Shown one piece after another: positions 54,511-64,000 of a DNA stretch of 64,000 bases. Origin of the DNA: Umbilicaria muhlenbergii (taxonomy: Eukaryota > Ascomycota > Lecanoromycetes > Umbilicariales > Umbilicariaceae); assembly GCA_000611775.1 (NCBI GenBank), contig KK106982.1:2909992-2973991 (forward strand), given 5' to 3'. A model generated the notes under the pieces. The model had not been told where the DNA came from. It searched no databases and saw only the letters and a list, made by a program, of their open reading frames with translations. How positions within the stretch are numbered: the stretch's first letter is position 1; the number at the start of each line of letters is the position of its first letter. The position numbers and the translations under genes are program-made.

Positions 54511-55770
54511 TCATTGTGTGTCTGGCGGCAGCGTCTGGGCGTGTCCAACATGCGGTCTTCTATGTACCACAGCCCCCATACTCTCTTGCACGGGCATTGG
54601 TCGTACACCTGCACCAACGAATTTCATCACCCACTCCCTCACCCTTTTCGCCTTTGCGACTTGGGGCTCTGCCTCATCTGCCCCATCGAGCTGTTCGGCA
54701 TCGTAAGCACCAACATCGTCTTCTCGATCCACCGCGTTTCGAAATAATAAGTCCAGTTTTGTCATGTTCTTCCTCAAGCTCTGTCCATATACCTTTCCTT
54801 TGAACGAGCCCAATGCAACATTCCTTACCAGCACCACATCTTGTGGTCTCAGCCCTTTGATCATGGAGCGCATGTCATCGGCACTCAACGCTCGCCCCTC
54901 CGCAGGAGCTGCTGAAGGGAGCCATATGTTGATAACGAATCCTGCTTTAGTCTCGTCACCCACGAGCATCTCCACGAGTTCAATGAATCTTCCGCCCCGG
55001 CGAGTCTTGATACTGCGTGGCTGTGGCACTGAGATGACACCGACTATCAGATTGACCGTCATAGTCTGAGGAGTGATTGAGCGAAGGTAAGCCGCATTCG
55101 GAATATCAGAGAGATTACTGAGACGACCGGATACCGGTACGACCCGAAGGGATTTATCGGTCCGACTCGCAGTTGCGTCAAAGCTCAAGAACGCCGAGTA
55201 GTCCGTATCAGTCGAGAATGATGTCTCTGTGGGCTCTTGCGGTGAGATGATTTGAGATGACGGGATATCTTCGTGTACAGCGTAAGAGTGCTCGTAGAAC
55301 TGTGATAGCGTTTCCTCATCCGTTTGTTCTGAAGAAGATAGAGCATCCGCTCCTGCTTCGTCTGATGTGGTCGTTACAAAGGACTGGTCCGAAGTCGTAA
55401 GAAACGATGTTTCGTCAGGGTCATAGCTTGCGACTGGGGCCTTTGCATGGCCCCAGTAAGCTCCATGCCCTGCCGGGGTTGGTTCCGGAAGCACATAGTC
55501 CCTTTCCATGGGTAGGGACCTCCATACCGGTCGAGGGAATGTCGAATCTAACCTCGGTTCACTCGCAACGACTTCATCGTGTAGGAAACAAGGGAGCGTC
55601 AGCGCCGTCAAATCCTCATCAGCCCAACTTAAAGTGCTTGCCTCGGGAGCTCCAGCAAGCATTATCACCCGTTGGCCAGTCATGACTAGATTTTCCAAAC
55701 GGTCCCATGTTGTGGAGTAAGAGATCGGTTGTACACAGAATATGTCTGATCTTGGGCTGCTTCCAATCAA
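54511..55770 (-). CDS. Uncharacterised protein with possible OB-fold domain
   Basis: 419 residues in one frame, no named homologue recalled. The first ~210 residues are Ser/Thr/Asp-rich. Residues ~235-350 look like a compact beta-rich domain: LIVGVISVPQPRSIKTRRGG, then RFIELVEMLVGDETKAGFVI, NIWLPS, LRPQDVVLVRNVALGSFKGK. This order (strand, strand, 'D-x-T', strand, 'GDxVLL-x-N' type turn) resembles OB folds of single-stranded DNA-binding proteins. A basic segment (KAKRVREWVMKFVGAGVRP) follows. A role in DNA or telomere metabolism would be a guess. Divergent from AIM32 over a short promoter. The last ~25 residues may be intron read-through. Confidence 0.5.
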   Translation of the reverse strand: MIGSSPRSDIFCVQPISYSTTWDRLENLVMTGQRVIMLAGAPEASTLSWADEDLTALTLPCFLHDEVVASEPRLDSTFPRPVWRSLPMERDYVLPEPTPAGHGAYWGHAKAPVASYDPDETSFLTTSDQSFVTTTSDEAGADALSSSEQTDEETLSQFYEHSYAVHEDIPSSQIISPQEPTETSFSTDTDYSAFLSFDATASRTDKSLRVVPVSGRLSNLSDIPNAAYLRSITPQTMTVNLIVGVISVPQPRSIKTRRGGRFIELVEMLVGDETKAGFVINIWLPSAAPAEGRALSADDMRSMIKGLRPQDVVLVRNVALGSFKGKVYGQSLRKNMTKLDLLFRNAVDREDDVGAYDAEQLDGADEAEPQVAKAKRVREWVMKFVGAGVRPMPVQESMGAVVHRRPHVGHAQTLPPDTQ

Positions 55771-56142
55771 TGGTCAACGCTGATCTAGAAATCCGAATGC
55801 TTGCCGTTCACCATGCATTAGCGCGATCCGATAAGGCGTAAGGCTGAGGAAGCCTGGGAGGCCACAACTGATGGCCTCGTCAGCATGCTTGCGTCACGGG
55901 GGGCGAAGCTCCAGAGAGAAAAGCCCCGGGATTCCTGAAGAGAGCGCGCCTGCTACTTTGGATGTAACTGACGGTCTTTCAGCTTCACCTCCCCGTTCAA
56001 TTATTCCACAATGCCGAAAGTCCCGAGCACCAAAGAGCGGAACTCCTTCCGCCCCCAACATCTCGGCGGGATTTTATCCGCGATTAGCCGGGCCAAGCCC
56101 TCTCCCCAAAACACCCCTCCACAGCCCCAACCCCTCCGAAAC
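55771..56142. other. Shared divergent promoter region
   Basis: 372 bp between the OB-fold-like gene and AIM32. An in-frame upstream ATG at 56011 could extend AIM32 by 44 residues. Confidence 0.5.
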
Positions 56143-57401
56143 ATGACCTCCTCACTCGCCTCCGTCCTCCGCCGCGGCGCCGCCTTCCTAACCCCCACCG
56201 CCTCTTCCGACTCCCTCCCCCAGCTTACCTCCGGCCAATTCGCCACCGCCCCCGAAGGCCAACTATTTCCCCGAGTCGACCCGGCCATCGACGGCGAAGA
56301 TTGCTTCGAGGACTGCGCGACATGCACGGTGCATTTGCCGCCGAAATGGAGTATTGATGAAAAGGAGAAATTGTATGGGTGTGTGAAGGGGTGGGCGACG
56401 CATGCGGTTGTGGCGACGGGGAAGACGGATTGGGTGCGGGATGTGGAGGATGAGAGGGGGAGTGTGATGGAGGCGGTGAGGGAGTGTGGGGTTAAGCCTA
56501 GTAATGGGGTATGTCCATCGATTCTGGTATCTCTTCGGACAGAGTGAGCATGGGAATTTCGTGACCGTGGTGCTGACGGGCAAGTGGGGAACAGCGACTC
56601 ATGCTCTCAGCCTCCAACATGCCCCTCCCGCCTAACCACCACGACTTCCCACCCCCCGACGCCCCAACCACCATTCTCCTCCTCCCCGCCTTCACGGTCA
56701 TCGAAAACGTCACTCCCGCTTCGGTGGGGGAGCTGATAACGCACTACATCTCCCCCGCGCCCACAAACACCACTCCCCTCTTCTCCCCGACCCCGTCCCC
56801 GCCCTCCCCTCCACCTCCACCGTCCACCCTCCCCACCTCTTCTACCCCCTCAATCCCCACCTCTCCTACCCCCTCAATCCCCACCTCTCCTACCCCCTCA
56901 ATCCCCACCCTGTCTCTTATNNNNNNNNNNNNNNNNNNNNNNNNCCCTCACCACCCCTTCACCACCCGCCCCTTCCCCCACAAATACCTCCTCCTCCTCT
57001 GCTCCCAACGCACCCGCGACGCCCGCTGCGGCCAATCCGCCCCCCTCCTGCGTCGAGAATTCGAACGCCACCTGCGTCCCCTGGGTCTGTATCGAGACAT
57101 CCACGACGAGCGGCCGGGGGGAGTGGGGGTGTATTTCATCAGTCATGTGGGGGGCCATAAGTTTGCGGCGAATGTGATGGTTTATCGACGGGGGGGTGCG
57201 GGGGGCAAGGAAGATGGGAAAGGGCAGGCAAATGGGGTGGATGGGGAGGGAGAGGGGAATCAGTGTATTTGGCTCGCGAGGGTTCGGCCGGAGGACTGTG
57301 AGGGGATTGTGAAGTTTACGGTTTTCCAGGGGAAGGTCGTTCAGCCGGAGAGGCAGTTGAGGGGCGGGTTTGATCGGGGGAGGGGGCTGGTCAGTTGGTA
57401 G
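56143..57401 (+). CDS. AIM32: Aim32-type sucrase/ferredoxin-like protein (contains assembly gap)
   Basis: Thioredoxin-fold [2Fe-2S] ferredoxin-like protein of the mitochondrial Aim32/Apd1 group. Exons 56143-56508 and 56595-57401 (donor GTATGT, acceptor AACAG). The start MTSSLASVLRRGAAFLTPTA looks like a presequence. Exon 1 has DCFEDCATCTVHLPPKWSID and GKTDWVRDVEDERGSVMEAV; exon 2 has LLLLCSQRTRDARCGQSAPL and GVGVYFISHVGGHKFAANVM, then VYRRGG. These supply the Cys-x8-Cys and His-x-x-x-His cluster ligands of the family. A Pro/Ser/Thr insert (about residues 150-205) has three 24-nt repeats and then a 24-N gap (56921-56944), so residues there are unknown; the frame continues only if the gap length is right. 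Both exons go from C-rich to G-rich. Confidence 0.9.
56831..56909 (+). repeat. 24-bp minisatellite inside AIM32
   Basis: Three units at 56831-56854, 56855-56878 and 56879-56902, then a partial unit. Each encodes eight residues, Pro/Thr/Ser/Ile (PTSPTPSI with one variant). Units 2 and 3 look identical; unit 1 differs by one base. Confidence 0.9.
56910..56920 (+). other. Sequencing-adapter remnant (Tn5/Nextera mosaic end)
   Basis: CTGTCTCTTAT is the first 11 bases of the reverse-complemented Nextera mosaic end and abuts the N run. It interrupts the 24-bp repeat. It is an assembly artefact, so the codons here are not genomic. Confidence 0.85.
56921..56944. other. Assembly gap (24 N)
   Basis: Run of 24 N inside AIM32 exon 2, directly after an adapter remnant and a minisatellite. 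The true length is unknown. Confidence 0.98.
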
Positions 57402-57956
57402 TGGGGAGGAAGATGGCATCGTGTCTACATTGCAGCAGCCGCCGAATAATGAAGGAAGAGTTGTACAGAACGAGTGTCTGTAGCATTGTCAAATTTCTAT
57501 AAGTTCAATAGTTCATGTTTGGAGGGGCTGTTTAGAAATCTTTGGATATTTTAGAGCATTAGAAAGTTTAGAGATTTACCGAGTTCTTAGAGAGCTTAGA
57601 ACATACTGAGCTGTTAGAAATCTTCGTGCTTTAGATCTCTTGGGGGGTTCTCAGAATTCTTCAGGTTCTTAGGATTCTTAGGGTTCCTAGGGCTCTTAGA
57701 GATTTTACTATTTAGAACGCTTCGAGCGCCAGGCGCAGTATCAGAACAAGGGACGGTTCTCAGCCAGGCTACCCTTCTGTGTCTTTTAGGATACTGGGAA
57801 GTTAGGGTTATAAAACAATATACGGTCTGTACTCATGCGGAAACCGACAAGGTCTATCCTATCTAACCGCTATAAACAACCCCCTCTCCAAAACGCCTCG
57901 CTAAAAGGACCGGGTATACGCATGCCGCTCTCTCCAAAAAAAAAAAGTCCAAAAGG
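57402..57956. other. Intergenic, convergent 3' ends, with degenerate CTTAG repeats
   Basis: Between AIM32 and DLT1. Contains the degenerate repeat tract at 57530-57720. An A-run (57938-57947) lies near the DLT1 stop. Confidence 0.6.
57530..57720 (+). repeat. Degenerate CTTAGA/CTTAGG tract
   Basis: Loosely repeated 8-12-bp pieces such as GTTCTTAGAG, GATTCTTAGG, GTTCCTAGGG and CTCTTAGAGA. One TTAGGG occurs, but the tract is not a telomere array. Confidence 0.6.
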
Positions 57957-59240
57957 CTAGAACGACACAGTAGGCGACGTAGTAATCGTATAAGGCAAAT
58001 CCAACGGCGTCCTCGCCTCCGCCAATCTAATCACACTCCCCGCAGACCTCTGCGTACTAACCGTCGACGCTCTCGTCCTCACACGTCTAACCGGACTGCT
58101 CGACGTCGACCGCGGCGCTCCCTGATTCGTCGTCCCCAGCGTACTCATCCTCCGCGCCCCAGGTGACGAGTGCCCGGTATAGAGGAACCTCTGACCCTGG
58201 CTGCGCGACCGCGGCGCTTGTGGGCTATAGCCGCGGACTGACGGGGCGTATTCTTCGGCTTCGTAGTACTCCGGTTGGGGTGTCCGCTGCACGGTCTCGT
58301 TGGTCATTAGACTGGCTTCGTCGCCGTCGGAGATGTCGCTGGCGGCGTCTTCCTCTGCGTGAAGCTCCGCGAGGATGTCGGGGTCGAGCTCTTTCATGCC
58401 GCGTAGGATTTCGGCGAAGATGTGCATCAGGGTTCTGAAAGCTGTCTCGTCTAGCCCATGGCCGGAGAAGCGGGCTTTTTCGTACAGAGCGAGGAAGGTC
58501 GGGCCTAGTGAGGTGGGGTTTATCATGCCGAGGGAGGTGAGGTGGGTGATGTAGTCGCGCAATCCCATCGTTGCGGGCCGTTGGAGGAGTTCGACGGCCA
58601 GCGCATCGGGTAGGGTGACCTGATTTGCGGCGGGACCTTGTGGGTTGAGGTCGGGTTCGAAGAGAGGGTCCGGCGGGACTAAAGAGACGGCCTTGGCTTC
58701 GATGAGGTGGGGGAGTTCGAGGATGACGGGCTCGAAATGGAGGTTTGGCAGATCGGGGGAGGAGGGAGAAGACCAGCCGGGGTGGGAGATGTTGCCCCAA
58801 GTGCGGACCTCACGGTGTTGTGTTCCTGGTATTGTCTCTGGAGGAGCTGCTGTGGAAGTCTCTCTGTTTCCCTGGACAGCTTCATCTGCTTTCAGATCTC
58901 TTGGTCGTGCTTCGTATGCTATCCGCGCATTTCTTGCCAAGCTCTCAATCACCATGCGCCGAACGCTCTTGCTCACATCGCCCTTCTCGATTGGGATCCA
59001 TGCTTTCGGTATGCTTGCCAGGGCACTCCTGTTAGTGTACAGGCGACTCGCATACAAGAGTATGATGAGTACTAGAGTTAACAAGTAGACGCCCGCGATA
59101 ACGAAGATGTTGTATATTTGGCGGTTTTGATAGGCCTGATAGATGGAATCGCCGGGGGTAATGAGTAGCAGGACGATGGTGATAAGAGTGAGGATGGTAA
59201 AGGTAGTACTGTAGAATATACGGAAGACTGGTATGTGCAT
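57957..59240 (-). CDS. DLT1: Dlt1 family protein (defect at low temperature 1)
   Basis: Fungal membrane protein of unclear molecular role; the yeast gene was named for a cold-growth defect. 427 residues, single exon. Two membrane spans near the N-terminus: FRIFYSTTFTILTLITIVLL followed by LITPGD, and NIFVIAGVYLLTLVLIILLY followed by ASRLYTNRSALASIPKAWIP. The block IEKGDVSKSVRRMVIESLAR is characteristic of the family. The middle contains FEPVILELPHLIEAKAVSLV, and the C-terminal ~130 residues are Ser/Arg/Pro-rich and disordered. The coding strand is C-rich in the middle and G-rich in the last ~280 bases. Divergent from the S9 peptidase gene. Confidence 0.92.
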   Translation of the reverse strand: MHIPVFRIFYSTTFTILTLITIVLLLITPGDSIYQAYQNRQIYNIFVIAGVYLLTLVLIILLYASRLYTNRSALASIPKAWIPIEKGDVSKSVRRMVIESLARNARIAYEARPRDLKADEAVQGNRETSTAAPPETIPGTQHREVRTWGNISHPGWSSPSSPDLPNLHFEPVILELPHLIEAKAVSLVPPDPLFEPDLNPQGPAANQVTLPDALAVELLQRPATMGLRDYITHLTSLGMINPTSLGPTFLALYEKARFSGHGLDETAFRTLMHIFAEILRGMKELDPDILAELHAEEDAASDISDGDEASLMTNETVQRTPQPEYYEAEEYAPSVRGYSPQAPRSRSQGQRFLYTGHSSPGARRMSTLGTTNQGAPRSTSSSPVRRVRTRASTVSTQRSAGSVIRLAEARTPLDLPYTITTSPTVSF

Positions 59241-59757
59241 AACTGGGCGCGCATTGCGCTGCTCATGGGGTTGGAAAGCCTGTTCGATAGAAGGAGCGGC
59301 AATGAAGCCGCGGATAAGGTGACTAAGCTAGGTATGGATATCGCACCTCTAAGCTCCAATGAATCATTTGGAGTTGCATAGACAGACGGAGTAGGTGAAA
59401 TACTCCGGAGTACACTGATCGGTAGCATTCGCTTCAAATACCTGATGAGCCGAGGCTGGGCGAGAGACCGCTCTCAAGGATCGACTCCCTGTCGTCCATT
59501 GCGTACGCTTGCATGTGGATCTTATCATTCGCTGTTTCCCCGCACGATCCTTCCAGAGTGTTAGTGAAAAGTGGAAGATCTGAGGCCTCGATAAATAGTC
59601 GCTGGAGTGCTGTACTTCATACAAGTACATTTGATTGTCGCTGGAGGCCTCTCATCCTGTCCTCTTCTCCGCTTTTCTGTCTATGTCGATGATTTGCAGT
59701 CTTTCAAGTCTGCCAATCTTGCAATAGAATACGTTTCCCATCTATACTTTATACGTC
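59241..59757. other. Shared divergent promoter region
   Basis: 517 bp between DLT1 and the S9 peptidase gene. Nothing specific recognised. Confidence 0.55.
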
Positions 59758-61826
59758 ATGTCGGAGCGTCAAACTGCCCCTTTTGGGACGTGGGAGAGCC
59801 CCATCACTTCTGAGCTTCTGTCTGCGAAACGTATTAACCTCCAAGGAGTTGCAGTACATGTAAGCATGTTGTTCTATTGTGCGTACGGCATTGCTCATCG
59901 GAACAGGAGGCCACGGGTAACATATATCTTCTAGAGGGCCGCCCTGCAGAGAATGGAAGGTCGTGCATAGTCGAGCACTCAAAAACAGGTAGTAAAGATG
60001 CCTTGCCGCAAGGATCCAATGCCAGGTCTGCAGTCCACGAATATGGAGGAGGCGCCTTCACAGTGAGCCAGAAGGACGGCACTCTGGTCTTCACAGACTG
60101 GACCACCAAGGGAGTGTTTCGTTCTTCTCCAGACTCTGGTGAAAGAAATGCAATTGTGGACGCAGATCCGGACGTTCGCTATGCGGACTTCAACGTTCAC
60201 CCTACAAACTCTGACTGGGTCCTTGCAGTCAAGGAGGATCATCACTCGTCTATAGTCCAAAACTCCCTTGTGGCAATAGATGGTGCTTCACGGAAAGTTC
60301 AAACCATCGCTGAGGGTGCCGATTTTTATGCTCACCCTCAGTTCAGCCCTGACGGCCTCCAAGTGTGTTGGACACAGTGGAATCATCCAGACATGCCATG
60401 GACAGGCACTGTACTTTTCACCGCGAGTTGGCATGGGCACGGAGCTCCCCTAGAAGGCCTCACTACCATTGCCGGTAAAGCAGGATTCGAGAGTATAAGT
60501 CAACCAAGATGGGGCTTGGATGGATCACTGTTCTTTGCGAGCGACCGGACAGGTTACTGGCAACTCTATCAGATGAAAAATGGCACCCATGAAGTCAGGG
60601 CAATCAAGTTGGAAGGGTTAGAAGATGCCGAGTTTTCAGGACCTGAGTGGCTTTTGGCAAAGTGCGGAGATCCCTTCCCCCGTGGAGATCCAGTTCCATA
60701 AGCTTACTGTTCTTCTGCTAGCTGCACTTACGTACCTCTTGATGCTAGCACGCTTGCCGCAATATACACCGGAAACGCTAGTAACCGCCTGATAATCATT
60801 GATATCACAAGAAACTCCTATAGTGATCCAGGCTTACCCTTCAATGACGTTAGAAGCGAAGCGATGGCGCGGATTTCAGATACGAAATTTGTGGTTATTG
60901 GAAGCACTGCCACCGCACCTGCCGCGCTGTATCTTATCGACCTTGATAACCCGTCTGAACCGCAAGTCCTTAAGTCATCGGTTGACCTAGGTCTTCCGAC
61001 ATCGCTATATTCCGAGGCAGAGCACATTTCCTTTCCTCGCGTGTATGGAGCAAAGACAGATGGTTTAGGACATGCTATGTATCTGCCACCGAAGCACCCC
61101 GAATACAAACCGCCAGAAGGGATGCTTCCTCCACTGATAGTAGGGCTTCACGGTGGCCCCACTGCGCATGATGGACCCGGGTTAACTCTCATGTCTCAAT
61201 ACTGGACATCGCGGGGTTATGCTTTTGCACATGTGAATTATGCTGGGTCCTCTGGCTACGGAAGAGCTTATCGTGACCGCCTAAACGGACAGTGGGGAAT
61301 TGCTGACGTTGCTGATGCGGCAAGCTGTGTGGCACATCTTGTTTCCACTTCACGCGTGGATTCGTCACGCGTTGGAGTCCGCGGTGGTAGTGCAGGGGGA
61401 TACGGAGTCCTTCAAGCCCTATGCGTCTACCCGGATGTTTGGGCAGGTGGAGTGAGCTTGTATGGGATTAGTGGGCTGAAGGCTCTCACAGAGGATACGC
61501 ACAAGTTCGAGAGCCACTACCTCTTTGCCTTGATCTTTGATGAAGGCACGAGCGAAGAGGAGAAAGAAAAGATCTATCGAGAGCGTAGCCCGTACTTCCA
61601 TGCGGACAAGATCAAAGCACCGGTTCTACTCTTACAAGGAAGTATCGACAAGGTTGTTCCGCCTAGTCAGACGAGAGATATGGAGAGGACGATCAAGGAG
61701 AAGGGTGGTGATGTCGAAGTTGTTATTTTTGACGGAGAGGGACATGGGTTCCGGCAAGGGCAAAACGTGAAGAGAGCTATAGAAGAGGAGGAGAAGTGGT
61801 GGGTTAAGACTTTGCTACGGACGTAG
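59758..61826 (+). CDS. S9-family peptidase (acylaminoacyl/dipeptidyl peptidase-like)
   Basis: Serine peptidase with beta-propeller and alpha/beta-hydrolase domains; no signal peptide, so probably cytosolic. Exons 59758-59859, 59907-60646 and 60722-61826 proposed, ~648 residues. It starts MSERQTAPFGTWESPITSEL. Propeller signs: ARSAVHEYGGGAFTV, YAHPQFSPDGLQVCWTQWNH, ISQPRWGLDGSLFFASDRTG. The catalytic domain has LHGGPTAHDGPGLTLMSQYW, the nucleophile in RGGSAGGYG, Asp in LLQGSIDKVVPPSQ and His in GEGHGF. The second intron is uncertain: a weak GTGGCT donor is the only choice found that keeps phase with the acceptor GCTAG. It drops the family-like EWLLAKC, whereas reading through meets a stop at 60699. 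A frame error or a non-standard donor is possible there. Confidence 0.88.
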
Positions 61827-62543
61827 ATATTGGATGTTAGGGCTGTTTGCGGCCATAGACAGAGAAGTAGCTTATGCAGGACACTTGACAAGTTTTTCGT
61901 GACGTATTGAGCCCCGATCCTTCAGATAATGAGACTCTTGAGGTTGTGACGCCGTAAGATAATCATATATTCGATTGGAAAGTGCGGCGTGAAGAAGCGG
62001 AATCGTCGTTGGTAAATTTGACGAATTCATGACTTCTCTTGCAGATCCTTCTCAACACTCAAGAGACTGATAATCAACATTGTTCCTGCTCCTCTAAAAC
62101 AGTCTTATCAAACCTTTGAACAATTAACTATTAAAAAGCTTCTGCGCTCAAGTCTCTAAGATGCAATTATCAACTTATCATAACCCTTGCAGTAATTCCT
62201 TCTGCGGTCAGTGGCCAGTCACATATATGTACTAGGTATCGCGATGCGCCCAGCCAGTTAACGTCGAGGAGAGAACGCCGCTACGACTGCAGAAGTGGGG
62301 TCGACGGTGATACGAGAAGGCCGCCCACGTACTTCAACCTTTGAGAAAGCTGCAGATCGTTTGGACTTCGAGCATCTTCAAGAGCAGCCAGGTAGTTCTT
62401 GGTCGATAAGAGCTTAAACTCCTTGTCAACCCTTCACTTCCACTTATTTACTCTGTTCATATATCTGCAATTGCTTGTGTAGCTTTCTGTTACATTTAGA
62501 ATCTTGTCTACCTGCGGTTTTCAAATTTCCTTATCTCGCAGCA
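61827..62543. other. Intergenic, promoter of MFS transporter
   Basis: 717 bp upstream of the last gene. No ORF worth calling and no repeat seen. Confidence 0.55.
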
Positions 62544-64000
62544 ATGGCTCTTGATGATACCACCCACACCGAGGGTGAAGATTTTGAGAAGCAAGGGAAA
62601 GTCATTCCCACCGTTGAGGAACATGCCTCTGTGAGCTCTCGTGGGAAAGGGGAAATCTTTTCTCTTCAAAGCGTCGACCCGGCTCTCAATGCCAAGATGC
62701 ACCTCGTGAATAATGTGGGCCAACATCTACGATACATTTTATTAGGCCTTTGCTGATCCCCGTTGCAAGGCAATTGACCAGATCGGATGGACCACCTATC
62801 ACTACAAGCTATTCGTCTTGAATGGGTTTGGGTAGGTGATGCTTTCTGTCGTTGATACGGACCACTATTGATGTATTTCCTTTTTCAGTTATGCTGTTGA
62901 TTCGCTGCTACTCCTCTTGCAGAGCATCGTTTCGGGCCAGGTTGTCTTGGAGTTTCAGCCGAAATTCCATGCTGGTCTCACTATCGCAATCTACCTCGGG
63001 TTGCTCCTGGGGGCAATCTTCTGGGGATTTGGAGCAGACATCATTGGCCGCCGCACAGCTTTCAACACTTCCCTCTTCATCTGCTCCAGTTTTGCGATTG
63101 TGGCTGGTGCATCGCCAAACTATGCGACTCTAGGGTTTTTCGTGTGGGCCTCGGCTTTTGGTGCTGGAGGAAACTTGGTTTTGGACACAACTGTCTTCCT
63201 TGAGTATCTACCGTCCAGCAAACAATGGGTTTTGACCTTAATGGCATGCTGGTGGGGCGTGGGGCAATTGGTAGGTGGAATGAACGAGGCGAAGCTCGTT
63301 AAAGATGCCTGAGTAAGACGAACCACATGGGCTGACGCTATAATAGGTTGCTGGCTTGATTGCCTGGCCATTTATGTGTAAGTGTCGAGCCTTGCCAACA
63401 AAGGTCGAATATTGACAGGGATTTCCCAGCGGACTATTCCTGCGCATCAGCTGCAACCTGCACAAAGGCCAACAACATGGGGTGGCGCTATCTTTGGTAC
63501 ACTTGTGGAAGCCTTGTGTTCCTGATGAGCATAGCGCGGATCACGGTCATCCGCCTTAAAGAAACCCCAAAATATCTCCTCGGCGAAGGCAAGGATGAAG
63601 AAGTGGTCGAGACGTTGCAATGGATGGCTACAAAGTACAATCGCCCATGCTCTCTCACAGCCGCGGAACTCATGGCGTGCGGTATTGTAGGAACCAGTAA
63701 AAGTACGAAAGGCAGGTTCAGTATCAATGAGGTCATGGTGCATCTGAGGGGCCTTTTCCTTACGAAGAAGATTGGTTGGAGCACGACCTTAGTTTGGCTT
63801 TCATGGACTCTCATTGGGCTCGCATACCCATTGTATAACGTCTTCCTTCCCCAGTACCTGAAGTCGAGGGGAGCCGAGACTGGTTCGGACTCCAACTACA
63901 TTATCTGGAGGAACTATGCAATCATTCAGATGTGTGGCATATGGGGTAGGCTTGTCCTAACTCGGAATCCTTCATAATGGCTCACCTCTGTAGGACCCGT
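62544..64000 (+). CDS. MFS transporter (SVOP/sugar-porter-like), 3'-partial
   Basis: Membrane transporter running off the window end. Exons: 62544-62714, 62770-62831, 62889-63270, 63347-63375, 63419-63945 and 63994 onward. A ~50-residue hydrophilic N-terminus leads to AIDQIGWTTYHYKLFVLNGF, then GYAVDSLLLLLQSIVSGQV. The MFS loop 2-3 motif is GADIIGRRTAF. Further spans include WVLTLMACWWGVGQLVAGLI and AWPFMDFPADYS. After TCTKANNMGWRYLWYTCGSL come RLKETPKYLLGEGKDEEVVE and WSTTLVWLSWTLIGLAYPLY. The last join gives CGIWGPV. This fungal group is usually annotated as a sugar or organic-ion transporter; the substrate cannot be told. The 63375 donor (GTGTAAG) was chosen by phase over the nearby GTAAGT. 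Confidence 0.88.

Noticed and set aside
57660-57690. TTAGGG in the spacer between AIM32 and DLT1
   Set aside because: A single copy within a degenerate CTTAG tract flanked by housekeeping genes; not a telomere or an interstitial telomeric array.
1-64000. tRNA genes and transposon or virus-like genes
   Set aside because: Looked for B-box type GGTTCGAATCC with matching arms and for reverse transcriptase, integrase, transposase or capsid motifs in the translations; none was convincing. A covariance-model scan would be decisive for tRNAs.

Overview
The window is nuclear DNA of a filamentous ascomycete (Pezizomycotina; probably Dothideomycetes, which is an inference). Support comes from many short 45-100 nt spliceosomal introns with GTANGT-type donors and a CTGAC/CTAAC-like branch site, dense genes on both strands, and typical fungal proteins: Pac1/NudF, Mrp10, Qcr6, Dlt1, Aim32, a Cloroperox-family peroxygenase, and fungal-only DUF7924- and DUF7730-like families. 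No tRNA, rRNA, CRISPR array, virus copy or recognisable transposon was found.

Layout. 1-7000: partial PAC1, a Rer2-type cis-prenyltransferase, a secreted heme-thiolate peroxygenase and ribosomal protein eL8. 7000-12000: a repeat-rich island with a DUF7924-like gene between two direct copies of a dispersed repeat, then two tandem arrays separated by a 147-N gap. 12000-30000: housekeeping genes: a DnaJC28-like mitochondrial protein, GINS subunit Psf3, Mn superoxide dismutase, an ING/PHD protein, an F-box/LRR protein, a basic nuclear-looking protein, and mitoribosomal Mrp10. 30000-35300: three same-strand paralogues of a fungal LPxEIR (DUF7730/F-box-like) family. 35800-38300: glycerol-3-phosphate acyltransferase. 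39500-48500: a coiled-coil protein, a small unknown gene followed by a 67-bp tandem repeat, a second DUF7924-like paralogue and a WBP2/GRAM-like protein. 49000-64000: Qcr6, an SLC49-like MFS transporter, GDP-mannose pyrophosphorylase, an OB-fold-like protein, Aim32 (with an internal gap), Dlt1, an S9 peptidase, and an MFS transporter cut by the window end.

The genes do not form one pathway. Several serve mitochondria (SOD2, MRP10, QCR6, AIM32, the DnaJC28-like protein) and several serve glycan or lipid supply (cis-prenyltransferase for dolichol, GDP-mannose pyrophosphorylase, G3P acyltransferase). Many pairs are divergent with short shared promoters.

Three things stand out. First, about eleven genes show a sharp switch along the coding strand from C-rich to G-rich third positions, always in that order. 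Second, the two DUF7924-like paralogues differ at the nuclease-like E-x-K site, and one is bracketed by direct repeats. Third, there is a G-run-bearing ~150-bp satellite with a dimeric higher-order structure. One assembly artefact was also found: a Nextera mosaic-end remnant at the gap inside AIM32. Exon borders below were placed by hand from splice signals and reading phase.
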